Shown here piece by piece: positions 14,143-18,093 of a DNA stretch of 18,093 nucleotides (position 1 is its first letter; every line of letters begins with the position of its first letter). Source of the DNA: CAYVJW01 sp964451885 (lineage in GTDB: Bacteria > Patescibacteriota > Gracilibacteria > UBA4473). The notes under the pieces are model-generated. The model searched no databases. It was not told the DNA's origin and saw nothing but the letters and a program-made list of their open reading frames with translations. Where the stretch lies: positions 1-18,093 of the forward strand of contig CAYVJW010000026.1 of assembly GCA_964451885.1 (NCBI GenBank), written 5' to 3'. A program made the position numbers and the translations under genes.

Positions 14143-15306
14143 ATGAAAATCAAAAAACTCACACATAACGTAGTCAAAGATAAAATAATTGCTGTCCGGG
14201 TTGATTTTAACGTACCGGTTAAAAATGGAGAAGTAACTGAAAATACCCGCATTATAGAGTCCATTCCAACATTGAAATTTCTAGTGAAAAACGGAACAAA
14301 ACAAATTCATATTTTTTCGCACATGGGACGCCCGAAAGGAAAAGTCATTCCTGAACTCTCCTTGAAAATTGTTATTCCGGAACTAGAAAAACAATTGGGT
14401 GAAAAAATTGAATTTCGAAAAGATTATGCTTCAGGAAAAGCTCGTATTCAACTTCATGAAAACGTACGATTCCATGAAGGAGAAACAAAAAACGCCCCTG
14501 ATTTTATCCAGAAATTATTAAGCAACGGAGCAGAATTATTTGTAAATGAAGGTTTTGCCGTATCACACCGTGCCCACGCTTCCGTAGTGGGAATGGCAAG
14601 TTATCTGCCTTCTTATCCAGGCTTTTTACTCGAAAAGGAAATCGAAGTCCTCACCCCTTATATAAAAACCGGAAAAATACCGGGACTCTTAGTTTTAATC
14701 GGAGGAGCAAAAATTTCGACTAAAATAAACGTCCTAAAACACTTCGCAACCACAGCAGAGAACATCCTCATAGGAGGAGCGTTGGCTACCACATTCCTAG
14801 CCGCCGAAGGATACGATGTAGGCGAAAGTTTCCATGAGCCCGACATGTTGGAAACAGCCCGTGAAATATTAGGAATCGCCGATAAGAATAATGTAGGCAT
14901 CCACATCCCCATAGACGTAGTCTGCGCAGAAAACGAAAACAGCACAGAAGTCGTCACCCTACCCCTGGAAGACGTCATAGGAAACATGAAGATTTTCGAC
15001 ATTGGACCACACACAATCAAAAGCTACACCGAAGTACTGTCCCATTCTCAAACCATCATCTGGAACGGACCGATGGGAATGTTTGAAAAGAAAAATTATG
15101 AAAACGGAACACGAGGAATCTTAAAGGCAGTGGCCATCCAAAAATCTGCAAAAACCATTCTGGGAGGAGGGGACACCCTCGAATCCATGAAAAAATTCGG
15201 AATAGAAAAACATGCTTTTTCACATGTATCCACAGGAGGAGGAGCAATGCTGGAGTTTTTGGAAGGGAAGGAGTTGCCAGGGATTGAAGTACTGAAAAGC
15301 AGATAA
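14143..15306 (+). CDS. pgk: Phosphoglycerate kinase
   Basis: Interconverts 1,3-bisphosphoglycerate + ADP and 3-phosphoglycerate + ATP in the cytoplasm. Substrate-binding motifs in order are RVDFNVP (19-25), NTRI (34-37), SHMGRPKG (59-66), NVRFHEGE (107-114) and SHRAHAS (141-147). The nucleotide side has GGAKIS (187-192), NGPMGMFE (308-315), GGGDT (341-345) and STGGGAMLEFLEGKELPG (363-380). At 387 residues it is a compact Pgk. Local differences from typical enzymes are NEGFAVSHR where DAFGTAHR is usual, and STK where SDK is usual after GGAK. Start ATG, no Shine-Dalgarno motif. It follows topA on the same strand and is convergent with rny, with only 14 bp between stops and no clear terminator. 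Confidence 0.97.
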   Translation: MKIKKLTHNVVKDKIIAVRVDFNVPVKNGEVTENTRIIESIPTLKFLVKNGTKQIHIFSHMGRPKGKVIPELSLKIVIPELEKQLGEKIEFRKDYASGKARIQLHENVRFHEGETKNAPDFIQKLLSNGAELFVNEGFAVSHRAHASVVGMASYLPSYPGFLLEKEIEVLTPYIKTGKIPGLLVLIGGAKISTKINVLKHFATTAENILIGGALATTFLAAEGYDVGESFHEPDMLETAREILGIADKNNVGIHIPIDVVCAENENSTEVVTLPLEDVIGNMKIFDIGPHTIKSYTEVLSHSQTIIWNGPMGMFEKKNYENGTRGILKAVAIQKSAKTILGGGDTLESMKKFGIEKHAFSHVSTGGGAMLEFLEGKELPGIEVLKSR

Positions 15307-15320
15307 CACACTGTTCACTG

Positions 15321-16862
15321 CTATTTCGCCACATTTTCAAATCTATTCTCCCGTATCACCGCCACCTTCACTTCTCCCGGATACTCACAATCCTTCTCAA
15401 TTTTCCGAGCAATATCAAATGACAGTTTTTCAGAAGAAAAATCATCCATTTGCTCTGCATTCACAAAAACACGAACTTCACGGCCAGCTTGAATAGCGAA
15501 AGCTTTATCCACCCCTGAAAATGAACCGGAAATCGATTCAAGTTCCTTTAGTCGTTTGATATATTTCTCCATCGTCTCCCTTCTAGCCCCAGGACGAGCG
15601 GCAGAAATAGCATCAGCGGCTTGTAAAATGCGTGATTCAATGGTCTCATACGGAAAATCCTCATGATGAGACTGCATAGCTTGAATAATCCGTTTATCCG
15701 CCCCAAATTTTTGTAATATATCACGCCCGATCACCGCATGCCCACCTTCAACTTCATGAGAAATGGCTTTCCCAATGTCATGGACTAAACCGGATTTTTT
15801 ACAAATCTCCGGATTGGCGGGAGGAAGTTCATTCGCAATAGCCTCGGCAATGTACGCAACCTCAAGGGAATGGCTCAAAACATTTTGGCCGTAAGATGTC
15901 CTGAAACGGAGGCGACCGATAAGTTTTAAAATCTGCTCGGAAAATCCGGAAATCCCCAAATCATAACAAGCCTTCTGTCCAAGCTCCAAAATAAGCTTTG
16001 CCGCATCCTCCTGAGCCTTTATTACACATTCCTCAATTTTCGAAGGATGGATGCGCCCATCTTTAATAAGGTTTTCCAAAGCTATTTTGGCAACATAACG
16101 CCGAAACATATCAAAAGAAGAAATAGTAATCGTCCCGGGAGTATCATCAACAATCAAATCAACTCCTGTTATCTGCTCAAACGCATTTATATTACGTCCC
16201 TCCCTACCAATAATCCGCCCCTTTAAATCATCAGAATCAATTTTTACCACCGTAATAGTAGACTCGGCAGTAACAGGAGCTGCATAACGCTGAATAGACT
16301 GCACAATGATATTGGAAGATTCCTCATCCGCATTTTTTTCCATATCATCAACCTTCTTCCTTAAAGTATCGGCAAGCTCACTGGAAGCGGTTTTTTCCAC
16401 CCGCTCCAATAACTCAGCCTTTGCCTCATCCTTAGACAACTTGGCAACTTTTTCCAGAGCTTCGTCTTGTTGGCATAATTTCTTTTCCAGATTTGATTTT
16501 TTTGCTTCCAATTCAGAAATAGACTTCTCATAATCCTCCCTTGCCAACTCCATTTTCTCAATTTTCTCCTCCAAAATAGTCTCCCGCTTTAAAATCCTTT
16601 CATCAGCAATCGATTGCATTTTAGCAATACGCTCCCGCATCTGCATTTCCTCACGCTTTACATTTTCCCTCAGGTGATCAACCTGCTTCCGGCCTTCCCG
16701 TAAAGTCCGGTCAGACTCAACTTCAGCATTTTTCCTGGTTCGTTCAGCTTCCTGTCGCGCAGCATCCTCAATAATTTTCGACTTAGGACGAACAATAAAA
16801 TAAGCCAAAAGAGTACCAATCACAAAACTGCCAGCTCCGACACCAATTATAAAAATATCCAT
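15321..16862 (-). CDS. rny: Ribonuclease Y
   Basis: Membrane-tethered endoribonuclease that starts mRNA decay in bacteria lacking RNase E. From the ATG: a single N-terminal transmembrane helix (about 3-25), a long charged coiled coil (about 30-180), a KH RNA-binding domain with GRIIGREGRNI (215-225), and an HD domain with metal ligands in LSHSLEVA (His331) and VHDIGKA (His361, Asp362). The C-terminal RNase Y region is intact to FENVAK. The 513-residue length is normal. ATG 16862 is preferred over an adjacent GTG at 16865. A candidate promoter at 17016-17043 would give a leader of about 147 nt holding a GGCTG/CAGCC hairpin (16936-16950). Convergent with pgk. Confidence 0.97.
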   Translation of the reverse strand: MDIFIIGVGAGSFVIGTLLAYFIVRPKSKIIEDAARQEAERTRKNAEVESDRTLREGRKQVDHLRENVKREEMQMRERIAKMQSIADERILKRETILEEKIEKMELAREDYEKSISELEAKKSNLEKKLCQQDEALEKVAKLSKDEAKAELLERVEKTASSELADTLRKKVDDMEKNADEESSNIIVQSIQRYAAPVTAESTITVVKIDSDDLKGRIIGREGRNINAFEQITGVDLIVDDTPGTITISSFDMFRRYVAKIALENLIKDGRIHPSKIEECVIKAQEDAAKLILELGQKACYDLGISGFSEQILKLIGRLRFRTSYGQNVLSHSLEVAYIAEAIANELPPANPEICKKSGLVHDIGKAISHEVEGGHAVIGRDILQKFGADKRIIQAMQSHHEDFPYETIESRILQAADAISAARPGARRETMEKYIKRLKELESISGSFSGVDKAFAIQAGREVRVFVNAEQMDDFSSEKLSFDIARKIEKDCEYPGEVKVAVIRENRFENVAK

Positions 16863-17015
16863 CACTATAAAAAATAATTAAATATGGATGAATTCTTAAC
16901 CTTGAAACAATGCCAACATACACCGCTCATTAATAGGCTGTATTTCAGCCACTAAAAACATCAATTTTATTAACAATTGCATTATTTCTGAAGAAGAATT
17001 CCTAAGTCCGAAAAC

Positions 17016-17043
17016 ATTTTATAGAAAGGAGTAGTAAAGTCAA
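17016..17043 (-). promoter_or_regulatory. Candidate promoter for rny
   Basis: On the minus strand TTGACT (17043-17038) and TAAAAT (17021-17016) are 16 bp apart, in the 221-bp gap between the MscS gene and rny. Apart from this, the gap holds a weak terminator at its 5' side and a 5-bp hairpin at 16936-16950. I see no small gene in it. Confidence 0.42.
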
Positions 17044-17047
17044 TCTT

Positions 17048-17066
17048 AAAAAACTGAAAAAGTCAG
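17048..17066 (-). terminator. Weak intrinsic terminator after the second MscS gene
   Basis: On the minus strand CTGA-CTTTT-TCAG (17066-17054) is followed by six T (17053-17048). It lies 18 nt after the stop of the MscS gene. The stem is only 4 bp, so termination is uncertain. Confidence 0.35.
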
Positions 17067-17083
17067 CATTTCCCACTTCCAAC

Positions 17084-17959
17084 TCACCTCTTCCCTCCCC
17101 GTAACGTTTCTGTCAAGCGCCTATCAAAACCATCCACTGTAAGCGCTCTAATCGGATACGGTATAACGACACCCGCCTTCTTATAATCTGAATTAATTTG
17201 TTGAATAAGTTCAGACTGCACATTGGGCCAATTAGTTGCCGATTCAACCCAAAACCATATTTCCAACATGATAGAAGAATCTGAAAATTCCTTGGCCAAT
17301 ACTTGCGTTTCCGGATCCTGAAGGACACTTTCATTTTTCTTCACCGAAGCCAGAGTCAAAGAAATAATTTTTTCAAGCGGCGTATCATAATGAACCCCTA
17401 CCTGCAAACTGACCCTCCGAAACTCATTCGCCGTAAAATTTTGAATAATATTGGCCAACAACTGCGCATTGGGAATAACCAATAACGTCCCATCCAAAGA
17501 CTTCAGGTAAGTGGTTCGAACATCTATTTCCGTAATTTTTCCGATACGGTCATTAATTTTTATAAGATCCCCGATCTTTAACTTTTTTTGGGTCAATATT
17601 ACAACCCCAGCAATAATATTTGCCAACAGGTCTTTAAAAGCAAAACCGATACCAACAGCCAAAAAACCGAGAATAGCACCAAAGTTAATCCCAACAATGT
17701 GAAAAGCCACCACCGCTCCAGTAAGGATAACAGAAAAATAAACAGCCCGCCCCAGCAAAACAACAATTTCCTCATGAACTTCATACTTTTCCCGAGCCAT
17801 CACCCGATTGACCACAATGTTTTTTATTATAGCAGCAAGAATGATAAAAAGAACAAAAACCCCAATGGCAACAATCCAAAGTATAAATGTTCCAAAAAAA
17901 TCCAAAAGATAACTACTTTCAGCTTCCTCCTCTGCAGCAAAGACAATTTCCCAAAACAT
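17084..17959 (-). CDS. Small-conductance mechanosensitive channel (MscS family), short form
   Basis: Second MscS-type channel of the inner membrane. From ATG 17959 (291 residues), membrane helices are near 20-46 and 66-88. The pore helix follows with INFGAILGFLAVGIGFAFKDLLANIIAGVVIL (about 91-122), then KLKIGDLIKIND and the cytosolic beta domain (RTTYLKSLDGTLLVIPNAQLL). An open frame extends upstream to 18040, but the -10 box at 17985-17990 lies inside that extension, so the ATG at 17959 is the likely start. The three-helix plan matches E. coli MscS more closely than the five-helix channel at 681-1751. C-terminus ends RRLTETLRGGKR. Confidence 0.9.
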   Translation of the reverse strand: MFWEIVFAAEEEAESSYLLDFFGTFILWIVAIGVFVLFIILAAIIKNIVVNRVMAREKYEVHEEIVVLLGRAVYFSVILTGAVVAFHIVGINFGAILGFLAVGIGFAFKDLLANIIAGVVILTQKKLKIGDLIKINDRIGKITEIDVRTTYLKSLDGTLLVIPNAQLLANIIQNFTANEFRRVSLQVGVHYDTPLEKIISLTLASVKKNESVLQDPETQVLAKEFSDSSIMLEIWFWVESATNWPNVQSELIQQINSDYKKAGVVIPYPIRALTVDGFDRRLTETLRGGKR

Positions 17960-17984
17960 TATTAAAATTATTGAAAATCCCTTT

Positions 17985-18013
17985 ATTGTAGCATAAATTA
18001 AGGAAAAATTCAA
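17985..18013 (-). promoter_or_regulatory. Sigma70-like promoter for the short MscS gene
   Basis: On the minus strand TTGAAT (18013-18008) and TACAAT (17990-17985) are exactly 17 bp apart. Predicted start near 17978 leaves a leader of about 18 nt before ATG 17959. This placement decides the start codon choice. Confidence 0.6.
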
Positions 18014-18093
18014 ATAGATTTGTTGTATACTTGCTCTCATGGCAAAGTTCCATTTTGATGTGATGTGTTGAGAAGTAAACTGATAAAAATATA

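Noticed and set aside
16936..16950. GGCTG/CAGCC hairpin in the rny leader as a terminator or riboswitch
   Set aside because: Only 5 bp of stem, no T-run on either strand, and no recognisable aptamer core.
18026..18071. TATACT box then ATGGCAAAGTTC, suggesting a leaderless plus-strand gene at 18039
   Set aside because: The frame closes after 10 codons (MAKFHFDVMC) at TGA, and recoding UGA would add only a few codons before TAA. No -35 box is convincing. Sequence beyond the window would be needed.
1..18093. Alternative genetic code with UGA as Gly or Trp
   Set aside because: Full-length housekeeping genes translate cleanly with the standard code, use TGG and GGN normally, and several end with TGA.
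1..18093. CRISPR array or defence island
   Set aside because: No regularly spaced direct repeats and no Cas, restriction or toxin-antitoxin proteins were seen.

Overview
The window is AT-rich bacterial chromosome carrying mostly single-copy housekeeping genes in short operons on both strands. UGA ends ligA, the recombinase, the first guaA ORF and one hypothetical gene, and glycine uses GGN codons. The standard code therefore applies and the UGA=Gly code of Gracilibacteria/Absconditabacteria is ruled out. Low GC, compact genes, scarce Shine-Dalgarno motifs, GC-rich palindromes inside genes and GTGD/YRTGD-type surface-protein tails all suggest a Patescibacteria/CPR genome, possibly Peregrinibacteria. 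That placement is an inference; no marker gene here proves it.

Layout. 1-330 holds C-terminal debris of one or two surface or tail-like proteins in shifted frames. 335-547 holds a promoter, a possible terminated small RNA and a tRNA gene with a strange anticodon arm. 681-3881 (+) is an MscS channel gene followed 6 bp later by ligA. 3979-5904 (-) holds a secreted protein with a duplicated unknown domain and a small coiled-coil protein. 6002-7857 (-) is fbp followed by a Xer-type recombinase. 8060-8722 (+) is an unknown membrane-anchored protein whose end overlaps a convergent ATP-grasp ligase gene (8712-9701, -). 9783-11638 (-) is GMP synthase split into two overlapping ORFs at a G8 run. 11785-15306 (+) is topA then pgk. 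15321-16862 (-) is RNase Y and 17084-17959 (-) is a second, shorter MscS channel.

Functions. The genes cover DNA sealing and topology (LigA, TopA, recombinase), purine synthesis (GuaA), lower glycolysis/gluconeogenesis (Pgk, Fbp), mRNA decay (RNase Y) and osmotic protection (two MscS proteins). No defence system, CRISPR array or complete mobile element is visible.

Main points for a second look: (1) two essential genes, ligA and guaA, carry in-frame palindromic GC-rich inserts, including a perfect 36-bp palindrome that is exactly 12 codons in guaA, recalling Rickettsia palindromic elements; (2) guaA is interrupted at a G8 homopolymer where one extra G would restore a full-length enzyme; (3) a tRNA on a Lys-like body carries an anticodon hairpin that looks inverted, reading AAG; (4) its predicted 5' leader can pair with its own 3' end, and a possible small RNA upstream matches its anticodon arm; (5) a secreted protein is built from two copies of an unrecognised domain with a conserved cysteine pair.
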